The position numbers and the translations under genes were made by a program. Below, one piece after another: positions 11,701 through 21,309 of a stretch of 64,000 bases of DNA. Numbering within the stretch: position 1 is the first letter of the stretch; every line of letters starts with the position of its first letter. Under the pieces are notes generated by a model, which did no database searches, had not been told where the DNA came from, and worked only from the letters and a program-made list of their open reading frames with translations. The stretch lies in NCBI GenBank assembly GCA_022497145.1, contig MU385865.1:476176-540175 (forward strand), in the 5' to 3' direction. Source of the stretch: Rostrohypoxylon terebratum. Its lineage: Eukaryota > Ascomycota > Sordariomycetes > Xylariales > Hypoxylaceae.

Positions 11701-13635
11701 AAGTTAACGTACTGGAAAGTCTAGTCCTTAAAGTGGCCGCCAAGTTCGACGGTTGTTATTTTTAGTTATCTAGGTGGGCTGGTTGAATAGCTACGTATTA
11801 TGCCTTTGTATAATATGTGAGTTTTGTGAACTAGAGAGGGCTGCAAAAAATTATCTCTTCAAGGAGCAAATAACTCCTAATTACGAAACATCTTGAATTG
11901 GTTGATTATCTGTCACGGAGCTTTCTACAAAGGCGGTAATTCAATGCGACGCTTATGTGTCTATATACTGAATCTCTATGGAAATTTGCATGGCAGCAGG
12001 CTTACACTTGACGGATGAAACATCGATCATATGTTCTTACCTAGGTAGATAGACGAGTTCTATGCGTATTTCAATGTGTACGTTGTCTCGCAGGGCACAA
12101 CCGAGATCCGAAATAGTAAATTGTACGAGGGAAATGGGACCGCAAGAGGAATGATAATTGAGTAGTTTCGTATTTGTCTCCTAGGAGACACTATGTGGGA
12201 CATTTTACAATAATTATGTTGTTGTAATGGAAGTGTCGTCTATTACAAAAATTAGAATTCTTGGCGTCGTATAGAAACTAGAATTATCTTATGACTCAAG
12301 CATTATTATTTTGTACATAGCGACGTCGATGCGAGGTTGAGATGTAAGACGATCAATACTTGTCAATGTGTAATAGAGACCTGATGAGACGGGGAACATA
12401 ACATACGACTAATAAAGACTACAAAATATGTGCAATAATTACGCATTGTTTAAATATATGTATTAGGTATGCAATGGAATAGAACTATCTATAGTTCAGT
12501 TATTACACGAGTGGCCATTGTCAATAGGTGTATCTAGTCAATGGAGCAAGAACTGGCAAAATAAATTCCTACAGGGCTTTAGTGCTCATCGTGAGTGTTA
12601 TGCTGTTGTTTTCTTGAATTGTTACATGTAGATAGCCAGTTAATAATTGCAGTTTAGATTCTACACATCTAGATGGCATGGACTAGTCAAACTTGTAGAA
12701 TACACGATGCTAACCTTGGAACGATTATGTGAACCTTTAAAGAATGTAGCCGAGGATCTCATGATCTATGGCAACCATATCTTTGCGGATGAGCTACCTC
12801 ATCCTATGGCTTGGAATAATCTTGTACGGGTTGAGCCAGTATAAGCCCAACCTATAATGCGTAGGCACTACCTATACTCTTACACATCCTGCAAAATGCC
12901 AAATGCTCTCAATAAACACAGATAAAAACAACAAATTTACTAAACTTACAAACTCTAGACATTGCAAATTTGTCTATTCCTTGGTATACTATTTGCACAA
13001 TGAGCGTTTAGCCATGATATGAACAGAGTTATAATGTGTGCTTGAATATATCCTGCCTCTAGTCCCTGGTTTGTGAGTCTGGGATATGTTTGTAGGTACC
13101 AAGAATGGTTGTCTCTTTGACTAGAAATAATCCTCTGGGGAGTTGTTCCAAAGACTACAGAACGGAACGATCGTGAATGGCACGTGACGGACACTTAACA
13201 GTATACTAATATCGTTAACCTATAGTTTATATGCCCCTATACGCAATTATACGGGCATGTGGTAAACCGCCTTTTTGTGAGATTTTCCTCCCAGATATTT
13301 CGCAATGATTAAATATTAGTATTTAGTTATCGCTCAGTTTATTTCGAAAGAAAGGAGCATGTCCAGTCTTGAGTAATGACTCAAGCTGGTCTTCCCCCTT
13401 TTCTGACTTTATACCCCTGAAAAGGGGTATGTCATGCGCCACAATCCTGCGCCACACACGCCCTTGTTCGCAGGTGTAGGTATACTTAGACATAATAGGA
13501 GTAGACTCTCAAGGTTAACTACTACTATTCTAATAAGACTCAACCCATTATCACATCTCAAATCACAAGAATTGAATCCATAATCTCTTGGTCTCTTTAC
13601 TTTTTCGGGTTGTATTATTAATCGGTCGGTTTATC
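8774..13635. other. Gene-free interval of about 4.9 kb upstream of mei2
   Basis: No conserved protein could be recognised on either strand. The mei2-proximal part carries splice-like signals on the minus strand: a GTAAGC donor near 8936, a GTAAGT donor near 10525, and the acceptor just before the mei2 ATG. This suggests a long spliced 5' leader with upstream ORFs. The rest (about 10850-13400) is stop-rich, moderately AT-rich DNA. CCTAGG palindromes occur near 10966-10978 and 12040. A perfect hairpin lies at 13411-13430, beyond the UTP16 stop. Confidence 0.5.
13411..13430. other. Perfect hairpin with a GAAA tetraloop
   Basis: ATACCCCT and AGGGGTAT form an 8-base-pair stem around a GAAA loop. 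GNRA loops are unusually stable in RNA. The site is about 205 bases past the UTP16 stop codon on the minus strand, so it may lie in or near that gene's 3' end. A function is not established. Confidence 0.4.
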
Positions 13636-14880
13636 CTACCTCCTGACGAAGAAGCCTTTCTTCCCACCCGCACCCGCACCAGCCACCATGGCGCGCCCAC
13701 GTCTCCTTTTCAGCAAAACCTCCTTAGAAGACCGCGCATTCTTCTGTATCTTCGGCGCCAATTTCTGATCACCCTGCTCAGCCAAGACTCTATACCGCGT
13801 ATCCCCCACCACCTGATCACGTGGCTTCTTCGGTTCCTCAAAGTTGATTTTCTTCGGCCTTTTGATGACCCTTAGAGCAGATTCGTCAACCTCCTCATCT
13901 TCGCTCGATGAATCTGTCAGGAATTCTGCTGGTAGCACTGTAGGAAGATTGAATTTTTGCGCTCGTCGTCGTCCGGCTGTTACTGCTGTCTCGACCTCGG
14001 CCACGCCGTTATCTTCGCTAGGAGCTCGCTCCTTACCAGTAGACTTAGTTTTACCCTGATGAACCTCAACCGTTGTGCGCGAACGTTTCCTTCGCTCGGC
14101 TTGCTGCTTGTAAAGACTATCTTTTTCTTGGCGCTTTCGTTTTAAGGAGGCGGCTTGTCTGAAGTTAGGTTAGTGTTAAGTGATAAATTGAAGATTTTTA
14201 GTAGTTTTAGGGATGACTTACTTTTCTGCGGCCTCCGAAGCAGCCTGTTCCGCCTTCTGTACTTCCTGAGCAGCGGCTTGTGTGGACACTGCTTCGGGCG
14301 CATCATCATCGTCACTATCATCTTCCTCACGCGCCGCATTTTCATTCTCTGCTTTCTTATCCGCTTGCGCCGCAGCGCTGGCCACAAAAGTCTCTATATC
14401 GTCATCGTCGCCGAACACGACATGTTTGCCTTTTGGATTCGACGTAGACATCGCTTCAGGCTCTATTGATTGCGAAGCTAGCCTCTGACTTGCTTCCTCC
14501 TCCAACTGCTTCGAAGCGCTTGAAGGTTCAGCATCAGGCCCCGACTCCGCCGCCGTCTCCTTTGATTCTTGAGAGTCAAAAATTGTACTCGCTTGGGATT
14601 TGCTCTCTACGGGTATTTCTACTTCAAGATACGTCTTCCGTCCGGTGGCAGTGCTCTCGTCTTCTCTCGTCCGTACCGCTAATTTTTGTCGCGTGGGGCT
14701 TTCCGGTTCTGAAGTCTTAGGTATGTCGCTTTCAACGTCATGATCGCCACTAATCTCGTCCCCGACTGACTTTCTCTTCCCGCGCGACTTTGCTTTAACA
14801 GGTGTTTCGTTCGCCTTCACAGCCTCTTCTTCGGTGGTACTCTGCGGATCTCTCGTGCGACTCCTAGTATGCGGAGCCAT
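13636..14880 (-). CDS. UTP16: U3 snoRNA-associated protein 16 (UTP16/BUD21)
   Basis: Two exons (14880-14222 and 14158-13636) joined by a GT-AG intron give 393 residues. The first half is acidic and disordered, with VVFGDDDDIETFVA and a DDSDDDDAPEAVS stretch that leads into a long helix containing AAEKQAASLKRKRQEKDSLY. The C-terminal part carries the family hallmarks LPTVLPAEFLTDSSSEDEE, an RPRD-like segment (KKPRDQVVGDTRYRVLAEQ) and a basic tail. UTP16 belongs to the small-subunit processome, which handles 18S pre-rRNA in the nucleolus. I chose MAPHTRSRTR at 14880 over the upstream in-frame ATG at 14937 because it gives the usual basic start. The gene is head to head with the TPR gene at 15421. 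Confidence 0.88.
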
Positions 14881-15420
14881 TGCGACCGATGAGTATATTC
14901 TATGTATGAAGCGAGAGTATTTTGGAAGGTGTGTCAATTCGAAGATGGCCTGCAGCTGTCGTCCTTTTATCTTGGTGGGATGATGTTTTCTTGACTTTCT
15001 TGTCCCAAACTTTTTCTGTTTATTTGTTGATCGATAAGAAAATAAAGTTCCGATAGGCCAATAAATTCAATGATAACCCCCCGCTATAGTAACGCCGGTA
15101 AATCCTCGGCTACAAGGGTCGCTCATCTCTCTTCATCATCAAATGTCCTGAATTCGCCTCTGATACTTCTATTTAATTATTTGAAGGAATAATTCTACTT
15201 AAAACCAATGTGAGGATACTGTTGTTGAAAAGGTGCTCCAATCAATTGAGAATGGGTAGTATATGATGGGCGTGGGCTAACGTATCGCCCGATCGACCGC
15301 GATAGCCTCACTCACATCTCACCTTGTTATACCGATTCCTTGAGTCTTGAGATGCCTCAAATCAACTAATAAAACCTATGATCGACTTATGGCTAAAAAG
15401 AGAGCTCAGAGAAACTGAAA
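14881..15420. promoter_or_regulatory. Shared promoter region of UTP16 and the TPR gene
   Basis: These 540 bases separate two divergent start codons and contain no gene. The role as a bidirectional promoter is inferred from geometry only; no binding site could be assigned. Confidence 0.45.
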
Positions 15421-16515
15421 ATGTCCACTAAATCACTCCGGCACCTCCGGCGCCTATCCCCTCATCTCTCTCTCCAACCTGCCGTGAGACCCAGCGCCAA
15501 CATCATTCACCATGCCACCCAAACATCCAATTTCTGTCACCTATCCTCTCTACGCCACCAATTCAAGTACATAAACAAGCAAAAAGCGCCGAGCGACCCC
15601 AACTCGCACCGCGTATCCCCCGAATCATTCTCCTACATCAAGCTGACCGAGTCCGACATCCCGCCGCTCAGCTTCTGGAAAACATTCGTCACTCCGCCCC
15701 TGGTGCCCGCAGACGCCGTGACGGCGGAGGAATGCGACGAGACATGTCGGGAGTACGTAGCGCAGTTTGCCGCAACCCCAGCGGCGCGATCGCGCGCCGC
15801 CCTGCCCCCCCTCCTCACGCTCCACTACATCGCCAGCGTGCTCATGAACTCGCCCTCGGGGAAGCCCGGCCTCGCGATGCACATCATGTACCAGCTGGTG
15901 CGGAAGAGCTACGCCCCCTCAATCCTGACCCTATCCTGGTTCGCGGTGAAGACGGGCCACCTGCTGAGCGACATCCGCTTCGCGCACGCCAGGGAAGGCC
16001 TCGAGGCGCTCGCCAACCCCGCCAAGGGCAAGAGCACGAGCACGCAGTACCGGCTGGACGCGCTGACGCTCCTGGGCCAAGCCTACGGGGCGCGGAACAC
16101 GCCTCGGGACGACGTCAAGGCTCTCGGGTTCCTGACTACGGCGGCGGAGGTGTTTGCGGAGAAGCCGAACTCCCTGTGGGTCTGGCACGCGAGCGCCGTC
16201 CTCGTGCAGAGCGAGATCTACATGCGGCAGAAGCGGCCGGACCTCGCGCTGTCGCTCTTCGAGATGCATGCGCAGAAGCTCGATAACGCAAACGTGTTAT
16301 ATGCGTACGCGATGCTGCTGCCGGATCACCACCCGAAGCGCACACCCATGCTCGAGCGGGCGGCGATCAGCGCATGTCTGCCCGCGGCGCTGGAATTGGG
16401 GCGCATCGAGCAGCGGCGCGCTAAAGAACCTGGCTTAAGCGCGAGGGAGCGACGAGACTGCGAGGTTTTAGCAGACGAGTGGTTCATGATCGCAGGGGAG
16501 AGGAGGGCTGCGTAA
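15421..16515 (+). CDS. Mitochondrial TPR/Sel1-like repeat protein
   Basis: A single-exon frame of 364 residues. The first 50 residues are rich in Arg, Ser, Leu and His with almost no acidic residues, as in a mitochondrial presequence. From about residue 130 onward the protein is built of helical pairs with TPR/Sel1-like spacing, for example LDALTLLGQAYGARN, ALGFLTTAAEVF, and ALSLFEMHAQKLDNANVLYA. No catalytic motif is visible, so it is probably a scaffold or assembly factor, but I do not recognise the exact family. The stretch from about 15650 to 16450 has very strong G/C preference at third codon positions compared with neighbouring genes. Confidence 0.75.
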   Translation: MSTKSLRHLRRLSPHLSLQPAVRPSANIIHHATQTSNFCHLSSLRHQFKYINKQKAPSDPNSHRVSPESFSYIKLTESDIPPLSFWKTFVTPPLVPADAVTAEECDETCREYVAQFAATPAARSRAALPPLLTLHYIASVLMNSPSGKPGLAMHIMYQLVRKSYAPSILTLSWFAVKTGHLLSDIRFAHAREGLEALANPAKGKSTSTQYRLDALTLLGQAYGARNTPRDDVKALGFLTTAAEVFAEKPNSLWVWHASAVLVQSEIYMRQKRPDLALSLFEMHAQKLDNANVLYAYAMLLPDHHPKRTPMLERAAISACLPAALELGRIEQRRAKEPGLSARERRDCEVLADEWFMIAGERRAA

Positions 16516-17431
16516 TTGCAGCTGAACAAAGTAAAAGTTCTCAAAAAGCGCGATCTGCTTTTGTAAATAGTATCGTAGATACCTGGGGATTCCCAGACAT
16601 GTACAAAATCAAAATAGAATATTCAAATAAAATTTTATCATCCCACGTGAATACCCATAACCCAGGCACGCAAGATTATAACAGAGCTGGAAGGGAATCC
16701 ATTTATGGATGTGGAAAAGCAAATGTAGGATCATATCGTGGATACCTCGCTGCCCAGCCACCAGGGAACTCCGGGACTTATCAAAACGTTAGTAATCGTC
16801 TTCGGAAATCCCGTATATTGGATGCTCAATCGTAATCAACATAGAAAAAGAGTAGGGCTACTTAGATAATCTCTACAGCTCAGAACCGTCAAATACATTT
16901 GATAGAACAACTCAGATCGACCAGAGACTCAGCTCGTTCTGGGCATGTCAATATTTCGATTGCCTTCCGCCATTCCGCTTCAGCATATACAGATGTAGTT
17001 TCTTGATATTTAATACGGCTTCACTTCAATAATACACCTTCCATGCAACCTGACAAATGCCTTCGTACAAAGTCGAGCTGGGAATCGATAGACGCCCGTC
17101 TCTCGTTTCCCAGCCTGAAGCGCCTCTTGAAGTCAAGATTCAATCAATCCCTTTGTCCTCGATGTTCTCAAACTTGCCTTCCGAAGTCAAAGATTAACCT
17201 GCCTCCCGATGAATTACGCCAGTCACTGCCTTCCCCGCCTAACATAAACACTCGTCCGCACCCCCAAATGGTGCACCCGATGCTAACACAAATGCCACCA
17301 TGATTCAACGCCCAGAAGATGCAATACTTCCAAGTACTGTTCCAATACTGAACTTTGACGATTGGGAAATAGGGCCGGGGGGATATATATCGAATGGATG
17401 ATATGGGGCGCCAGGTCAAGATACAACAGAC
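16516..17431. other. Spacer between the TPR gene and CDC4 (convergent)
   Basis: Expected to hold the two 3' UTRs. No conserved coding frame, RNA gene or repeat was recognised in these 916 bases. Confidence 0.45.
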
Positions 17432-19630
17432 CTAGTCGTCGTGAAAAAACGTCGTGTTCCCAACGAGTGGCGCAGTGGAGGGGCCAGCGTCACTCATGTC
17501 AACGTCTCTACTACCGGGATCATCGTCCGAGCTAGGCAGACCTAGCGTAGAGCGGCGAAAGTCGCCCGTGAGAGGTCGAGTTGGCGATGGTTCAGCGAGT
17601 TTCTGGGGTAGAGAAAGTGGTCTCTCGCAGAAGGCGTCTTCCGGAGGTGAGAATGACCAAACCTGATTTTTATGTAAGTAAAGGAAAAGTTAATTAAAAA
17701 TTGGGGAGGGGGGAAGCTAACCTCCATCATGACTCTGCTTCCTCTGTTCGCAACTGCGACACATTTCTCGTCTTCAAAGACTACCCTCCAGACAGACTCA
17801 GCTGTGATTAGTTCACGAACGAGGTGACCCGTCTTTACATCCCAGACCTTGACCCTACCATCACTACCGCCGCTGACGACACGGGTGTCATCGAATTGTA
17901 GGCTGGTGACACTATTATCATGCGCTGCTAACCGATGGATCGGACACATCTTCTCGAGGGACCAAACCCTGACTGATCCATCCGAACCTCCCGTGACGAG
18001 GGTGTTCCCACGCAGTTGCAGCTGCCCCACTAGAGAAGTATGACCTTGGAGTACAGCAATGGCTTCCCTGCTTTGATGTCAGTACAATGAAAAGGCCATA
18101 CTGATACTATGACTTACCCTGTGTGGGCGTCCCAAACACGCACACTAGTGTCGAGACTTCCGGTAACCACCCTGTGACCATCAAAAGCGATGGCATATAT
18201 CTGGCTGAAGTGACCGCTGAGAGTGTGAAGACATCTACCCTCGGAGATACTCCATATCTTGGCCGTTGCGTCGTAACTTCCAGAGACAACGATGTCGCCC
18301 TTTATCTCCAAACATCGCACGCTTGCTTGATGCCCGACAAGAACGTTCTTGCAAACACCTTGTCGAATATCCCATACTCGCAGGGTAGTATCGCGCGAGC
18401 CGGATATCGCAGTATTTGCGTCTGACATCTTAAGGCATCGGACTGTCGATGTGTGGCCTCGCAAGGTGTACAGACATCTCCTAATAGTTCATGTTAGCTA
18501 GAAAGCCCTTCAGATTTTATTTAAAATGCGTCTTACCCAGTTGTCATATCCCATACTCGCACATCGCGGTCACATCCACCACTGACTAGGATATCTTCCC
18601 ACGGAACCATAGCCCAGACACCCATAATGTGACCCTGGAGAGTGCGAAGAGCGTTGCCCTCTCTGTCGAAAATATGAATTCTTGCATTGTCGAGAGCTAC
18701 GACGATATACTTCGGGGTCAAGTGCAGACTGGTCACCACTCTACCGTCCTGGGTGATTGTTCTCGTGGTGTTGCGTCCACCAGTTCGCCACGCGGATTCA
18801 ACGAGATATCTTTGCTTGAAGTGGGACTTGTACGATCGTAATTTGGGTCGCCCAGCGGTAGACGAACCTTCCGCGAAAGTGTCGAAGCTGCGTGTAGTCG
18901 CGTGAAACGACGAGGGTCCGGGCAGAGCTCCAGGAAAACTGTGCATGTATTCGGGATCGACTAAAGGCAAAGCACCGGGTCTAGTCGATGTGTAGGGCGG
19001 GACTCCATACGAGACTTCTGAAAGGCGGCGGCCGTAATCGTGCTTGACGCATAGATTCTTCCACGTTACATCGTCGCTTAAAAGATCCCTCCATCTCCTG
19101 GAAACCTGCGACGCGCGCGCAAGGACTTGCGGGTCGTCGATGAATGATAATATTCTCAAACATAACTCGTCTGGTAAACTGGTAAATGGATCCTTCTTCA
19201 ACAAGGGGCTTACGAATTGATGCACGAAGCTGAGCTGTTGAGTGGTGCACATATTTAACATATCTGCGAGAATACGATTCCTCTGCCGTCCTGAACAGTT
19301 CTTGAAATGCTGTCGCACCTGGGCGAGGAAAAAGTCCTCGTCGTCGGCTGCATCGCTCCAGTCGGGTTGCGCATCTGTTGGACCAGGGGAAGCTGCTGGT
19401 GTTGGAGGAGGCGGAGGAGATCCCGTAACTTGCTGGTCGAAATCGGGGGCGGGCGTGCTCATACTTGGCGTAGGCGGACCTCGTGGTCGAGGTTGTTGAA
19501 TCATCTTATCCATTCTCTGATTTACAACCATGGGGCCGGTACTCGTCGTGTTCAGAGACAGTTCCTCGCCGCAGTTCAAAAGACTAGCTCTCCTCCCTAA
19601 AAGACTGAGCGGTGGACCGTAGCCCGCCAT
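17432..19630 (-). CDS. CDC4: Cdc4/Fbw7-type F-box and WD40 protein
   Basis: Four exons (19630-18537, 18480-18118, 18067-17722, 17662-17432) give 677 residues with consistent phases. The last intron uses a GTTAGC donor. Residues 1-100 are Pro/Ser-rich, and the F-box lies at about 148-195 (SLPDELCLRILSFIDDPQVL). A linker helix follows, and a WD40 propeller runs from about 310 to 600 with repeats such as GHTSTVRCLKMSDANTAISG and GHQASVRCLEIKGDIVVSGS. The family joins Skp1 through the F-box and reads phosphodegrons with the propeller in an SCF ubiquitin ligase. Which proteins it degrades here cannot be read from sequence. Other fungal F-box/WD40 paralogs such as the FWD-1 and Met30 groups exist; the linker and propeller fit the Cdc4-like group best. 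Confidence 0.87.
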
Positions 19631-20936
19631 GTGTGGTAATTTACTAAAGTTATATTTTTGTATGCCACGATAACTACCAGTCTGGGTTATCTGTCACGAT
19701 CGATGAATGAATCGCCGTCGGTTGATTCGGGTATTATGTATTGACTCGTACGGCCTGGACGGGGGGTAAGTATATTAATATTAGGATGAATGAAGACAAA
19801 GGTATATTGTTATATTGACTGATGGAAGGTGAACGCAGGTGAAGGCGACGGTCCACTATCTCTGGCGGCTGTTCGTCTAGGCGGTGCAGGTGTTGGAGTA
19901 GGGACGGACACACAAGGATGGTTATGCATACGTTCGGATCAATGAGACAGGCCGTCCCAAGGTACAATTGGCAGGTCAAACGACCCAAGGTACCATTTAA
20001 ACAGAATGTGCGAAAACAAAACCGACAGCGTGATAATGGACGCAAGAGGATGGATCGCGAAGGGGTCTAAAATGGTATCGGTAGCGAAGTTATCTTTTTA
20101 AAACTGTTTCGAGATTTCGATGCTGTCGTTGGACACGGAACAGGAACACAGACACGGATACAAAACTGTTCACACTCTTCACAATTATAAACCACAATAT
20201 GATCCACCAAACATGTGTATGTGTGAATGTGTGGACAAGTGGACAAGTGGACAAAAAAAAAGAAAAGTCGTCGAGAAAACCTTTCGAAGGTTTTCTCGGG
20301 CAGAGGAATGATTGATGATGATGATGGTGTAATTAAAGTACTAGGTAGTCGGTTGAGAATGGTAAGATGTGATTCTCTAAAGTGGAATGGGGGCCAGGAG
20401 CGGGTTAGGAGCGGCACCAAGCAGAGATGAGCAGGAACGTGCCTCCCCATAAGCCTGCCCTTCTCTCACTCATACTGCTCTTTAGGTACAAGTACCTACC
20501 TAGACTTTAGTGTTCTTAGTGCTCTTAGTACTCTTACTATTATGTAGTACTCCCATAATACAGTTTCTCTTGCCGGGGAAGGGCAACACTAGCTCCACTG
20601 TGCATGTACTGTTCCCGAGGTAATGGTGACTTAATAGTGTTAATGTTAATTTAGTACGAGTTTACTATGTAAGATTGTTCAAATTGGAACTTAAAAACCC
20701 CTTAATGCATTTTACGTATTACCAGGTAATACTTATTAGGTGGGCAGGGCATTTCGGTACTTAATCATATGTCTACCTAGTACTTATATATTATTGAAAT
20801 GTTTCGATAAATAGGATAAAACAATCACTTCCATCTGATAAAGATTAACCCAGGCAGCCAAAAGGCTATTATGTCTTGCACAGTGTTCGTAGAGATACTA
20901 CTCACTTACTACCTACTAGGTAGTAGGTACTAGGTA
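19631..20936. other. CDC4 upstream region with leader-like features
   Basis: No coding frame is convincing. A nine-base unit (GGACAAGTG type) is repeated about three times at 20231-20254. A perfect 12-base-pair hairpin lies at 20272-20298. On the minus strand the hairpin is followed by a T-rich tract, so it could lie in the CDC4 leader. Confidence 0.4.
20272..20298 (-). other. Perfect 12-bp hairpin followed by a T tract
   Basis: CGAGAAAACCTT and its exact reverse complement flank a three-base TCG loop. Read on the minus strand, the direction of CDC4 transcription, the stem is followed by a T-rich run within about 20 bases. It sits about 640 bases before the CDC4 start codon. Whether it is transcribed is unknown. 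Confidence 0.4.
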
Positions 20937-21309
20937 CAGTAAACCTTCGCCATAGCGATTCTAGACCATTACGATTATTCTTTATAACGATATTCCAAGG
21001 GGATTTTAGGATTTTACATACAGAATAACGATATTTTTTCCATAACGAAATATCGTTATTTTTTGATTGGCCACCACCAAAATCGTTATGACAAGGGTGA
21101 GATGATTGGCTTAAGGCTCACAAACTACCCCATTTGGTACTAGTTTCTAGCTATTCTTGCTTATTAATTCGACCCAAAATTGCCTAGCCTTGAGTTTCAA
21201 GTGCTACTATACCAAATCAGGAATATATGGAGACCTCTTCTTAGCGATACTCTTATATAACGATATAAGGGTGGTGTTTTTTGACCATCGTTATGGCGAA
21301 GGTTTACTG
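20937..21309. mobile_element. TA-flanked MITE (Tc1/mariner type)
   Basis: The ends are inverted copies starting CAGTAAACCTTCGCCATA: 22 of the first 23 bases match between the left end (20937-20959) and the right end. TA dinucleotides at 20935-20936 and 21310-21311 look like the target duplication. The 373-base element has no transposase. Inside are several copies of an AACGATAT-type motif in both orientations and a near-palindrome around 21023-21062. The short CAGT-starting termini with TA duplication fit a non-autonomous Tc1/mariner/pogo derivative. Confidence 0.82.
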
